Shown: positions 47,101 to 56,561 of the stretch, in pieces
Numbering within the stretch: position 1 is the stretch's first letter
Layout of the letters: each line of letters begins with the position of its first letter
NCBI GenBank assembly: GCA_028386065.3
Contig: JAKUCV010002055.1
Coordinates: 189,803 to 253,802 of the forward strand
Direction: 5' to 3'
DNA: 64,000 nucleotides
Source: Turnera subulata
Lineage: Eukaryota; Streptophyta; Magnoliopsida; Malpighiales; Passifloraceae
The notes under the pieces: model-generated
The model's database searches: none
Told to the model about the DNA's origin: nothing
What the model saw: the letters and a program-made list of their open reading frames with translations, nothing else
Position numbers and translations under genes: made by a program

Positions 47101-47340
47101 GCCACAAGTGACACCGTACCACTGGCAAAAATGGACGGTTTCGTTCCAAGAGCGCAAAGCACCAAAAGGGTCACTTCTTATTTGGGTCTTGAATTCAAGT
47201 AAGCTCAGTCTGTCAGTTTCATTGCTGCTTATAGCGGTACTAGTGGTGGCATATGATGCTGGTGAGAAAGTAAAGGTGAGACAAACAACAACAGCAAGAT
47301 GAAAAATGGAGGAAAACAGGTGGTAGTGTGTGAATCCCAT
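44173..47340 (-). CDS. RLK-4: intact LRR-XII (EFR/Xa21-like) receptor kinase, 1026 aa
   Basis: Exons 47340-44649 and 44561-44173 encode 1026 residues. Order: signal peptide (about 1-32), N-cap, 22 LRRs, membrane span near 652-677, non-RD kinase. P-loop [10 protein letters not shown], Lys near 739, catalytic loop VHCDIKPSN near 847 and DFG are all intact. It is the closest partner of RLK-3 in the window, in the same orientation. The intron is only 87 bases, a multiple of three, and has no in-frame stop, so unspliced RNA would encode the same kinase with 29 extra residues inside the APE-like motif. An upstream in-frame ATG at 47397 would add 19 residues, but its sequence corresponds to untranslated leader in RLK-2. 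Likely plasma-membrane immune receptor; ligand unknown. Confidence 0.95.
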   Translation of the reverse strand: MGFTHYHLFSSIFHLAVVVCLTFTFSPASYATTSTAISSNETDRLSLLEFKTQIRSDPFGALRSWNETVHFCQWYGVTCGRRHQRVTALHLNSSKLEGFLSPHIGNLSFLRSLWLHNNSFSGQIPSQVSHLTRLQVLTLRNNSFTGNIPANLSACSHLVSISLSRNKLVDKIPEEIASIPNLQFLSISKNRLTGSIPPSLGNLSSLVELWTSHNNLGGSIPESLTQLKNLQFFRLGFNDLSGTIPPLLCNMSSIQQFCLYGNRLHGTLPRDLGVSLPNLKVFSINSNYFTGNLPVSLSNASNLVQFSIAENEFTGKVPNLEKLQWLEVLRIYNNRLGGSEHDLSFVSSLSNATRLRILDIGINNFEGKLPESIANLSTTIEILALDNNQISGTIPAGIYSLRNLERLDLLNNKLKKAIPTEIGMLKTLVDFQIKGNNFSGNIPESLGNLSSLIYLSLAGNNFQGHIPSTIGKCQNLLELDLSGNNLTGTIPVEIFGITSLSIYLDLSRNGLRGSLPKEVGSLKNLGGLNLSQNMLSGEIPRDLGSCESLEILRLDGNFLQGSVPSSFSLLRGIQELDLSDNNLTGKIPQFLQELKVLEHLNLSHNDFVGEVPTKGVFSNTSRAFLTGNNMLCGGVPEFHLPKCVLKQSHKKNRSNVVVVIAATVSGLVGASLVLYCLYLVSGKKKKDEHVEHTLANLQLSYQSLLRGTDGFSATNLIGMGSFGSVYRAIVGEAERITIAVKVLNLVHPSASKSFLAECEAWRNIRHRNLLKTLTVCSGIDYQGNDFKAIVYTFMENGSLDLWLHHAPTLAEDEAPKTLSFIQRLNIAIDVACALDYLHHQCEIPLVHCDIKPSNILLNDEMTAHVGDFGLAKFLLETNPASQTGSTGVKGTVGYAPPGKIYFTLKMFAFLFSIKISLVRYSCLSIAEYGMGSGVSTYGDAYSYGILLLELFTGKRPTHDMFKDGLNLHEFAKVALSDEERLPYILDPILLQDTIRGNMIRNKRVKECLMAIFEIGVACTLEFAEGRMNMRDVTAKLQSIRSKFERPVARRGQEAN

Positions 47341-47404
47341 ATCTTTGATAGCAATGAGAATATGAATGAGATGGGTTGATGGGGAGGAGAACTGCATGCT
47401 CGGT

Positions 47405-47425
47405 CCATATATATAGATAACTAGA
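47405..47425 (-). promoter_or_regulatory. RLK-4 TATA region
   Basis: Minus-strand CTATATATATGGACC lies about 70 bases before the ATG. The adjoining 250 bases align with the RLK-2 promoter, for example GTGACTTGTTT and AAGAGTGACTTTT. Confidence 0.55.
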
Positions 47426-47559
47426 ATGGACTATGGCTATGCAATGCATGCAGGCATTTGTTGTTGATTAAATTATACCAGCCAGTAAACACAAAGTATG
47501 AAAAGAAACAAACAAGTCACCCAGCGTATGGACCACGGACTCAAAAGTCACTCTTGCTG

Positions 47560-49086
47560 TGCCCTGCCATTAGTAAAGAAACCTTGAATAATGGCATTGA
47601 CGAAAATACTGAAGTCACTTGGTAGTACACTACCCACGATGTATTTAGGAGGCCGAACTGAATTGCGTAAGGCCACTCCACTTACTAGCATTCACGACCA
47701 AAAGCACCCATTAGGGACTGTTAGAGTAGTATGCCTAAAACCAATCATGGGGCTTCAATTATCAGCTTAAGCTTTTGGTTGAGAAGGTCACTTGACATGA
47801 TAACGGAGCCATAATGACCAAACGGTCGCGTGTTCAAATTCCCACACCTCCTTCCTTGTTGAATTAAAAAGCACAAGGTATGGACGAACCTGTACTAATT
47901 TGACCAACATTGTAATACGAGGGTTCCAAGGGAAAGGCTTGAGAATTCTGCAGTAATATATTAGGAAATTCCAACGGCGTCGTTCCATTCTTTCCCACTC
48001 TTCTTAACCCATGCCTTTTTGGGTTGAAGTTGTACAAGTATCGGTTGATATTCTGAATCGTATCCCTCATTCCAATTGGCAGTCACCTAATTATCAGCTT
48101 TTTGTTTGGTTCCCCTTCTGTTATGCATCATCTTCGTGTGTTTGATTGTGCCTCTAATCCACATAAATGTGAATAATTGTGAACCACAAGCTCACAAATG
48201 TGCTTTTATAAATCTTCTTCCATACATATAAATGTTGTTGTATAATTCTATATAATAGCTTAAGGATAATTTTTATGTTAATATTTTTGTTATATAATTT
48301 TGTTCAGCTAATCCATAACTTTGTGTCTGGGATCTTTAGATTTGATCTCTTTATATAAATAAAACATGCTTCTTTAGCTAGTGAATTTTGATTTTATTTG
48401 TAGCCTTCCAAGCAGAGTGCTCAAATGTAATATTTTGTTGGGTCTCATTGACATGGAAGTCCACCCATTAGCCACTATCCACGAAATATTTAGGAAGCAG
48501 AACTGAAATAATCATATTATTGACATTCAAGTCCACCCATCTATATAAATATGGATTAAAGCATTTTTTCATCCTTGTGTTAGACCATAAAGTTGAAAGT
48601 CATCCTTGTATTGGTTTTGGTCTGTTTTCATCCCTTTGTCCACGGGTTTTGGCTTGTTTTCATCCCTCTAAATAGGCAAAAAAGGCGAACACAAGGATGA
48701 AAATAAGACAAAATTCACAAATTGAGGGATGAAAACAAGCCGAAATCTAATAGAGGGATGACTTCCAACTTTAAGGTCTAATACAAGGATGAAAACACAC
48801 TTTATTCCATATAAATATATTAAATCAGAGACCTAGATCTCTGGTATTGACAAGTGGCTTTCTAAAAATTGATATGTGGCAACTAATTTTGTTAAAAAAT
48901 ATATAATATATTATTTAATGAATTTAATAAAAAGCCTTTTAACATTCTATATTCAATTCTAAATTAATTGTTTTCATGAACCGTCTTAATTCAGGATATT
49001 TTATATCCATATTAATACTCTCCCACCCAAAACATTCCATTTCTCTTTTCCAAACAAAAAAAAAGGCCTCAGGAATATGTAGAGCC
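47560..49086. other. Spacer upstream of RLK-4
   Basis: A diverged copy of the cluster block lies at about 47640 (GTATTTAGGAGGCCGAACTG) and a better one at about 48485. 47717-47860 starts TGTTAGAGTAGTATGCC and contains a pol III-like or primer-site-like segment (GATAACGGAGCC, then GTGTTCAAATTCCCAC); it may be an LTR or SINE relic. A MITE is at 48553. No gene. Confidence 0.5.
48553..48808. repeat. MITE with 10-bp target duplication, probably Mutator-type
   Basis: 256 bp flanked by the perfect duplication ATATAAATAT (48543-48552 and 48809-48818). Inverted repeats begin GGATTAAAG and end CTTTATTCC, and extend inward through mirrored TTTCATCCTTGT and GACTT(C/T)CAACTTTA segments. The interior repeats GGATGAAAA-type motifs. 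A 10-bp duplication points to a MULE origin, but the low-complexity sequence of the duplication leaves some doubt. Confidence 0.75.
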
Positions 49087-49657
49087 TGTTGGGAAAAACT
49101 ACAAAAGATTCGCGAAAAATAAAAGGAGTCACAAAGAATTTGACGTGGTTCAGCCTTAATCTTGCCTACGTCCACGATTTTCAAAACTTCCACTAATATA
49201 AAAATACTAGTCTTACAAAGAGAGATAGTATCCCACAAATAGTGTTTTCCAAAAAATATCCCAAAAATATTTTCTCGCTATTTTGTCACTCACTAAATAA
49301 GAGGGACTATTTTGTCACTTCTGAAATTTAGAAGGACTAAACTTCTTCTTCCTAAAAATAGAAGGACTAAATTTTCTTTCTCTCTTCCTCTCTCTTTTCC
49401 TCTCTCACTCTCTTTTCTCTGTGCTCCATACACTCCTTCACTCTTGAGTTGTGTTGTGTTTTGCAGTGAAGAGTTCATGCCTTTATATAGGCATGGAGCT
49501 TCACCTCCTTTTTTTTTTTTTCTTTTCAACATTTGCTGCATTTCGGTGCCTTACTTCCTTGAAAAATTTGCCTGCCAACCTTGACATTCCTTCTTCTTTT
49601 TTCTTCAACAAAAACGGTGCCTACTTTGACCAAAAGATTCAGCCCACATACCTAACA
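49087..49657 (-). repeat. 3' LTR of Copia-3
   Basis: 571 bp; on this strand begins TGTTGGGAAAAACTAC and ends CATACCTAACA. A TATA-like TTTATATAGG lies at about 49482. Nearly identical to 51127-51696. Confidence 0.93.
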
Positions 49658-49712
49658 ATCTCCACCTTGGGCTGATTTTACTTAGTATTCTTCATACTTT
49701 CGTCTTCTTGAC

Positions 49713-51092
49713 TCATGTCTGCTTTAGTGTTCTGCATGCTGGTGTATGGCTACCTTCACTGCTACTAGTCATCATTGCAAAGCCAACCTTTCTCTTGTTG
49801 GATGCAACAATATTCTGCTTTCTGCCTGATACTGTACAAGCCTCAATCTTTGCACTACTCTTCACTGCATTACCATTCAACCTGTAAAGGTTCTTCTGCA
49901 TCAATTCCTCCTTCATAATTATTAAAGCGCCTTTTGTAACCTACAAAACTCCACCTCGAGAAGAAAAACCACATCCTCTCGAATCAAGTCTACCAAGGGA
50001 AATTAAATTTCTTCCAAGTTCCGGCACGTGCCTTATATCACCAAATGTCTTCACAAAGCCGTCATGCATCTTCATTTTCACACTACCAACACCATGAATT
50101 TTAAATTCATGATTATATACCAAAACTACTGACTCTCCATTACTCCAAGGCTTGTAACTACTAAACCACTCCTTATTTGCACAAATACGAAAGGAACAGG
50201 CAGAGTCTAAAATCCATGAATCATCAGTCTGATCACCTTTATTTTCTTGTCCCAAGAAAAAATCACCGTCAGAGTCATGTTCAACAATCGCAGTTTCGCC
50301 AGTCTTTTTGCGACTTTTCTTCAGTTCTTCCATATCCTTCTTCATCTGTTCACAATAAAATTGGATATGTCCCTTCTTGTGACAGTAGTAGCACTCCTTA
50401 TCACTATAATCTGTTCTTTCTTTTAAACCAGATCTAGAATTTCTTTTGAACTGGTTAGACCGTGACGGGCCCCTGCCTCGGTTAACTTCTGCTACAGCGA
50501 TATCTTCATCTATACTGCTACTTGACTAGTTCAACTTAAAATTCTCCAGTAGCACTGCTGTCACATCTGCAACTGAAAGAGTCTGCTTCCCAACACACAA
50601 TGAATTCCTCAAATTATCATATGAATGTGGAAGAGACATCAACAAGATCAGGGCCTTATCGTATTCTTCATAGGTCACATCAATGCTAGCCAACTCCTTA
50701 ATCAATTTATTAAATCGATTGATGTGATCTACTACATGTGTACCTTGCTGCATCTTTAACTGGTACAACTCCTTCTTCACGAACAACCAGTTTGTAGGTG
50801 ACTTTGACAGATAGATATCTTCCAATTTCTTCATCAGCTCCACCGGGCTTGTCTCGTCCATGACACTGTACTTCACATTTGGCGCAAGAGTCAATCTGAT
50901 GGTACTGACAGCTCGCTGCTCGAGCTCCTCCCATTCTTCATCTTTCATGTCCTTTGGCTTTTTCTCCTTGCCAAAGAGCGTCTTCATCAGCCCCTGCTGC
51001 ACCAAAAGATCTTTAATATTGCTTTGCCAGAGAAAAAAATCCTTCTTGCCATCAAACTGCTCCACCTCAAACTTTGTGCCTGAAACTGCCAT
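49713..51092 (-). pseudogene. Copia-3 GAG-protease frame with two internal TAGs
   Basis: A single minus-strand frame from the ATG at 51092 to the TGA at 49713-49715 (460 codons) has only two interruptions, both TAG: 50528-50526 and 49943-49941. It encodes a UBN2-type capsid (residues about 1-188), a CCHC knuckle CYYCHKKGHIQFYC (50393-50352) and the early protease-like domain (WILDSACSF; the Copia consensus is DSG, so Ala replaces Gly). It continues through HVPELGRNLISLG and TKGALIIMK. The frame ends 58 bases before the LTR. The first TAG separates capsid from zinc knuckle, as in Copia-1 and Copia-2. If both TAGs were read through, a full GAG-protease product would result; otherwise only the capsid is made. 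Confidence 0.88.
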
Positions 51093-51126
51093 CGCGAACT
51101 TTTATTGAACCTGCTCCGCTACCAGT

Positions 51127-51696
51127 TGTTGGGGAAAACTACAAAAGATTCGCGAAAAATAAAAGGAGGCACAAAGAATTTAATGTGGTTCGGCCTTAAT
51201 CTTGCCTACGTCCACGATTTTCAAAACTTCCACTAATATAAAAATATTAGTCTTACAAAAGAGAGATAGTATCCCACAAATAGTATTTTTCAAAAAAATA
51301 TCCCAAAAGTATTTTCTCACTATTTTGTCACTCACTAAATAAGAGGGACTATTTTGTCACTTCTGAAATTTAGAAGGACTAAACTTCTTCTTCCTAAAAG
51401 TAGAAGGACTAATTTTTTTTTTCTCTCTCCCTCTCTCTTTTCCTCTCTCACTCTCTTTTCTCTGCGCTCCACACACTCCTTCACTCTTGAGTTGTGTTGT
51501 GTTTTGCAGTGAAGAGTTCATGCCTTTATATAGGCATGGAGCTTCACCTCCTTTTTTTTTTTTTTCAACATTTGCTGCAATTCGGTCCCTAACTTCCTTG
51601 AAAAATTTGCCTGCCAACCTTGACATTCCTTCTTCTTTTTTCTTCAACAAAAATAGTACCTACATTGACCAAAAGATTCAGCCCACATACCTAACA
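51127..51696 (-). repeat. 5' LTR of Copia-3
   Basis: 570 bp, same ends as the partner. The minus-strand end CCCCAACA abuts the primer-binding site at about 51113-51124. Confidence 0.93.
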
Positions 51697-52028
51697 GAGC
51701 TTGAGGAGCCTGTTTGAAAGTGTTCTGTAATATTTTGTCTCCGAGAATTGTTTTCGAGTTAAGATTTTCAGAAGAAAACACCAAAAAAATACTCCCTTAG
51801 TTGTTTTCGAGTTATGTCTTTAAGGACAGATTTTTAGGCCAAAAAATACCCCTTTATAGAGCAGGGAAGAGAGAGTAGAGGAGAGGGGAGAGAGAGTAAA
51901 ACAAAGACAGAAACCAAAAAAAAACCAGCAGGGCCACTCTCTCCCCCAACGGCCGCTTACCACTAAAGCCGTCCACAACAACGGGTACCTCTCCAGATTC
52001 TCTTTTCTTTGTTTTCTTTGTTTGCTTC
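51697..52028. other. Short spacer, GAGAGA-rich
   Basis: A GAGAGAGTAG-type purine tract at about 51868-51905 and a CTTTGTTTT-rich end. It resembles a transcribed leader, but no gene is recognised. Confidence 0.4.
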
Positions 52029-54154
52029 TGTTAGTGTAATATGCCCAAAAGCCAATTATTGAATGATTGTACATAGTCATGTAAATATATTAAGGTTATT
52101 CCAATAAATATGTTTATGAGAAAAATGCTTGCACATATTTATAACCCTATAATATATTTTATATGTGATACCCCAGATACACCCTAGAATATAGAGAAGT
52201 ATTTACATGATGAGAGCCAGGTGTAGCTTGTCCTTCAGGCACGTTCGTGTAGGTTGGATCGGGTATTCGAGAGAAAGTGGGTAATGTTAATAGTGTTGGT
52301 GTGCACATTAGTATGGGCTTAGGCTCGGTAACATGTGCTGGTGTTGGATTGAGAGTGATGGTGAGCATAGGCTTGGCCTAGTGCACTCAAATGGGCTCGT
52401 AGTGATCCGAAGGCACGTTTGGCCTAGTTTGGTGTCCCGAGTGCTCGATTCATCTTATCGGTCAATAAATGGTGAGAAACATTGGAATGTGGTTATTTGG
52501 TGTAATAGATTCACTAGAGGCACGATTGTCCAAGGGGATTATCAGTTGGGTCGATTTGGTGTGAAATAGTGCACAACCGGGGCAATGGTGTGCCCGTCGG
52601 TGCACAATTGCGCTCGATGAGGGTAAATACGTAATTGGCTAAACCGACCAATCAGAATGAGACGTGTGGCTCGAAAATAAGCTGCTGGTGGTTTGGGTGT
52701 GCAAGCTAGCAGGTTGGTTGCCACAAACTAATTGGATGGGAAACAAGCATGAGGTGGCACCAAGTTGGCAAGTGTGGCAAGTAGCTGCTTATTCACCTAC
52801 TTACCATCACTTAAGGGGTGAAACCAGGCATCTCTCACTCATTCTGAACAGACCAAATTCGTAATAGGTCAGAGAGAGAGAGAGAAGGAGAGAAAAGAGG
52901 GGAAAGGAGGAGAGTGAGCCTAGGGATTCTGCTCTCGGCCAGACAGACCCCTGGCCACTAAAATAGGTATTCCGGCCAAACTACCGGTTGGAATTGAGTG
53001 AAACCAAAGCCTAGAGTTAGCTAACTTCCATAGCTTTAATTGGGCACTGGTTTGGTGGATTGTGGAGCTGAAAGGAGCGAGTTATGTTCTTTCAAATGGG
53101 ACTGGTCGGCAGCAGTTCTGCTGCTTGACCCCGAGTTGGTGTCTGAGCCATATCTGGAGCTACAGACCTTGTATTAGGGTGTTCTCAGTGGCTCTGGAAA
53201 GCTAAGAAGCACGGATACAACTTTGATGTTGATACCCGAGGTCGGTTCTATCTGTAGATACGTGTTTAATCTCGGTGAAATCTCTGCTGCTGCAGGGCAG
53301 ATTCTACCCGAATTGGTGTAAGGTTGATTTGTGTGATTGATTTGTGGTTTATTTATGGTTGCAATGATTGGATTGTGATGTATATTTAATTGTGTCTGAC
53401 AGGACAGTATGAACCCCAGATGCTCAAGGGTTCCAAAGTGAATGAATGATTGGCTTTGTTGTGGCTAATGGTTTGGTAAGTGGGGTTGCATGCTTATGAT
53501 GGCTAATGGTGCTCATTTGTTGGTTGATGACCCAATGTGCTCAGTGGTGGCACCTATAGTGCGATATTGTGGTTTGGCACCTATGGTGTGATATTGTGGT
53601 TTTGCCTTGGCTTATAAGACGAGCCCAGTGGTCGGGCTGTGCATTTCATGCATATCATGTGCATCATGGCATTTACATAAGATTGTGGTTATTGATGAGG
53701 ATTGAGGGACCATGCAGTTAGGGGAGAGCATTCGGGCAATTTGGTTTGGACACCCTTAATTTGGTCCGGTCTTTGGGCTGACCGAATTGCTCTGAGGGTG
53801 TCCGGACCAATGTCCGAACCCGGATTGTCCAAATACCGAATTGACCGAAATATTTTGGTCCGGACACTGTTTGTCCAAATTGCCCAAATAATAAAATGAC
53901 ACAAAAAAAATCCCAGCAAAAAAACAAAAATTTAGAAAATTTATAAATCCAAATTGAAGTTATACATGCCCAATATTAAAATTTAGGTTACAATTCTATA
54001 CGAATTTGCATCCAAATTAAAAAAAAAAAAGACTTCGTAGAACAAGTTAACTTCTAAATTTCTGAGTCTGAGCGAAGCCAACTACAACCTGCATGCAGTC
54101 CTAAAAAAAAGACTTACAATTACAATTGTCTTGCTAGTTTCTAGAACCCAAGAT

Positions 54155-56561
54155 TCACTCTAAAGCAACTTGATTCAATTCTGAAAAAGAATAGGATATT
54201 AAAAATTTGACTTATAATTAAGGAACAAATCAGAATTTGCAAAGCAGAAAAAGACTCACCTTTCTCAATTCTCTCAAGTGAATGAATGTCTTCTTCGACA
54301 CTGACTTTAGGCGCCTTGCGGGGTTTCAGCCAATCTTGTGCACAAATAAGGGACTCAACCACCCTAGGAGTTAAGGAACTTCTAAACGGATCAAGAATTC
54401 TTCCACCAGTGCTGAAAGCCGATTCTGAAGCTACAGTAGAGATTGGCATAGCCAATACATCACGCGCCATGGTTGCAAGGATCGGATATCTTGGAGAGTG
54501 CTTTTTCCACCATTCAAGAACACTCCAATTCTTGGCTTCTCCATTTTCAATTTCTTCACCCAAGTACTTATCCAATTCTGATCTTTTCTCACCACCAAAT
54601 GCGCCACTTTGAGCCTTGCATCTCTTGAACTTTCTCTTACTTTCTGACTCTATCATTCGAGATGAGTCATCACTATCATCTTCATCATCTAAATCCATTC
54701 TAGATCCTACACCACTTCCTTCTCCTACTACCACCAAGTCACCACTTGAATCTCCACCCCTATTCTTTTGCTTGTACATCTCACTATAGGTATTAAATAG
54801 TGCATACAAACTTTTCTTCACCTTATCAGCAACTTTCGCCCCATATAATTCACCATGCATGTCATTGATTGCAAACTGAACATACTCAAACTTTTGGCTA
54901 GGATCAAGAACAGCTGAAATGTAAAGCAAAGAATTCATTTTGTTCACATCCCCCCAATACTTATCAAATTTTTCTTGCATTTTTCTAGCCATACTCATCA
55001 ACTGAAAATCGCTTCCGTCATCCTGCCATACTCTCAAAAGAGTAGCAACATCATTTATTCGATCAAAAAATGCATTGGCAGTGATGTAGGAAGACCCAGA
55101 AACAAAGTTGGTCAACCTATAAAATGGTCTCAAAAACTTACACATCCTCCTTGCATTTTGCCAATCCTCTTGCATAGGCAGACCTACATATTCCCTAACT
55201 TGTACAACTACATCATCCTTATTCCCCTCTCCATGTGCCATCATTGTATCACCTTCAACTCCCTCATTCACCACGGTCACTTCTTCAACGTTTGCCCCAC
55301 CTTTTCCATTTCCCTTGCCTTTCAATTTAATCTTGAAAACCTGAGACTCCAACTCCTCTTTGAAAGTAGGATCCAGCATGCTATACCGATCAAATGCCCT
55401 CTCAAATTTTTCTGCAGCTTCTAGCATCAAATATGTAGAGTTCCACCTAGTTGGTACATCCAAACATAACATCTTCTTTGACTTGATTTGTTCATCGACG
55501 ACACACACATTGAACCTGTCCAACCTAGAAGTGGAATGTCTCACAAATCGAACAGCAGCTCTAATCCTCTCCAATGACCTGTTAATTTCCCTTAAACCAG
55601 CATGCACAATCAAATTAACAATATGAGCAACACATCTCATATGAAAAAATTCACCATCTAAAATCGAAGTGCCCCATTGCTTGACTCTTCCCCTAAGATA
55701 ATCAACAGCTACATCATTTGAACTAGCATTGTCTACTGTCACTGTGAATACATTCCTAATATCCCACTTCTTCAAACATTCTTCCACTTCCATACCTATT
55801 GCGGTACCCTTATGACTAACAATTGGACAAAAATTCAATATCTTCTTTCTCAACTTCCATTCATTGTCTATAAAATGCGCTGTTAAGCACATATAGTTGA
55901 TCTTCTGAATAGAAGTCCAAGTGTCAGTGGTTAAGCTAATCCTTTGGGCATTACCTTGAATAAAATCTTTCAGCCTAGCCCTCTCCAAAATATACAAATC
56001 ATATGTATCTCTAGCAACTGTCCATCTAGAAGGCACTACAAATCTAGGCTGCATAATTGAACAAAAATGCTTAAAGCCAACTCCCTCTACAAACTTAAAT
56101 GGGAGCTCATCCACAACAACCATGAATGATAAAGCCTTCCTTATTGAATCCATATCAAATCTCCAAATTGCCATCGCACCAGGCTTTGAATTCTCAAAAT
56201 CATCATCTACATCCCCCCCACTAATAACATTAACATGCCTAGTAATTTGGGTTTGGGTATCAATAGGTGGAGGCTTTTGATCACATTTATCGATGTGACG
56301 CTTAAGAGCAGTAGTGCCATTCTTAGCGATATTGGAAGAAAACTCTCTCTCACAATGCAAGCACCTAGCCCTCTCTTCACCATTTTCAGTCAAAAACTTA
56401 GTAAAATGAGCCCATACCTCCGACCTAGGCTGCATAGGTTTTCGTTTCCCTTTTGCTGTGGTAGTGGTGCTTGCAGCTCCAACTCTAGCATTTGATGTAG
56501 GACTAGGAGTATTAGAACCAATTCCGGATTGTTCCGGTGTTGTTGTTGATTTTGGAGGCAT
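54155..56561 (-). CDS. hAT (Ac/RICESLEEPER-like) BED-finger transposase, 775 aa
   Basis: Exons 56561-54260 and 54180-54155 (donor G|GTGAGT, acceptor TTTTCAG) give 775 residues; the first ATG after an acceptor-like CCCAG is used. Domains: an N-terminal basic linker, a BED zinc finger (SEVWAHF...CLHC...HIDKC, about 55-110), the RNase-H-like core with TTDTWTS and VTVDNASSND aspartates, MRCVAH (C-x2-H), a DUF4413-type region near 560-600, and the C-terminal dimerisation region with ASESAFSTGGR bearing the catalytic Glu. It cuts and pastes its element as a multimer in the nucleus. No stop or shift interrupts it, so it could be active. A domesticated function is less likely because element ends flank it. 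Confidence 0.93.

Larger units (their letters stand above)
49087..51696 (-). mobile_element. Copia-3: two-LTR element encoding only GAG and part of protease (TR-GAG-like)
   Basis: LTRs at 49087-49657 and 51127-51696 are nearly identical. On the minus strand the primer site TGGTAGCGGAGC follows the right LTR directly, and the purine tract AAGGTGGAGAT precedes the left one. Flanks are GAGCC and GAGCT, a 5-bp duplication with one change. The 1.47-kb interior holds one frame with capsid, zinc knuckle and a protease-like segment and nothing of integrase, RT or RNase H. Such GAG-only elements have been described in plants as TR-GAGs and need a partner for reverse transcription. Copia-1 or relatives with the same purine tract and primer site are candidates. 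Confidence 0.92.

Noticed and set aside
47341..47397. Upstream ATG (MQFSSPS...) as the RLK-4 start
   Set aside because: The region aligns with untranslated leader of RLK-2, and starting there would bury the signal peptide behind 19 extra residues.
47717..48070. TRIM or SINE with TGTTAGAGTAGTATGCC start and primer-like GATAACGGAGCC
   Set aside because: Only one end is suggestive; no second terminal repeat or target duplication was found, so it is mentioned only as a possible relic.
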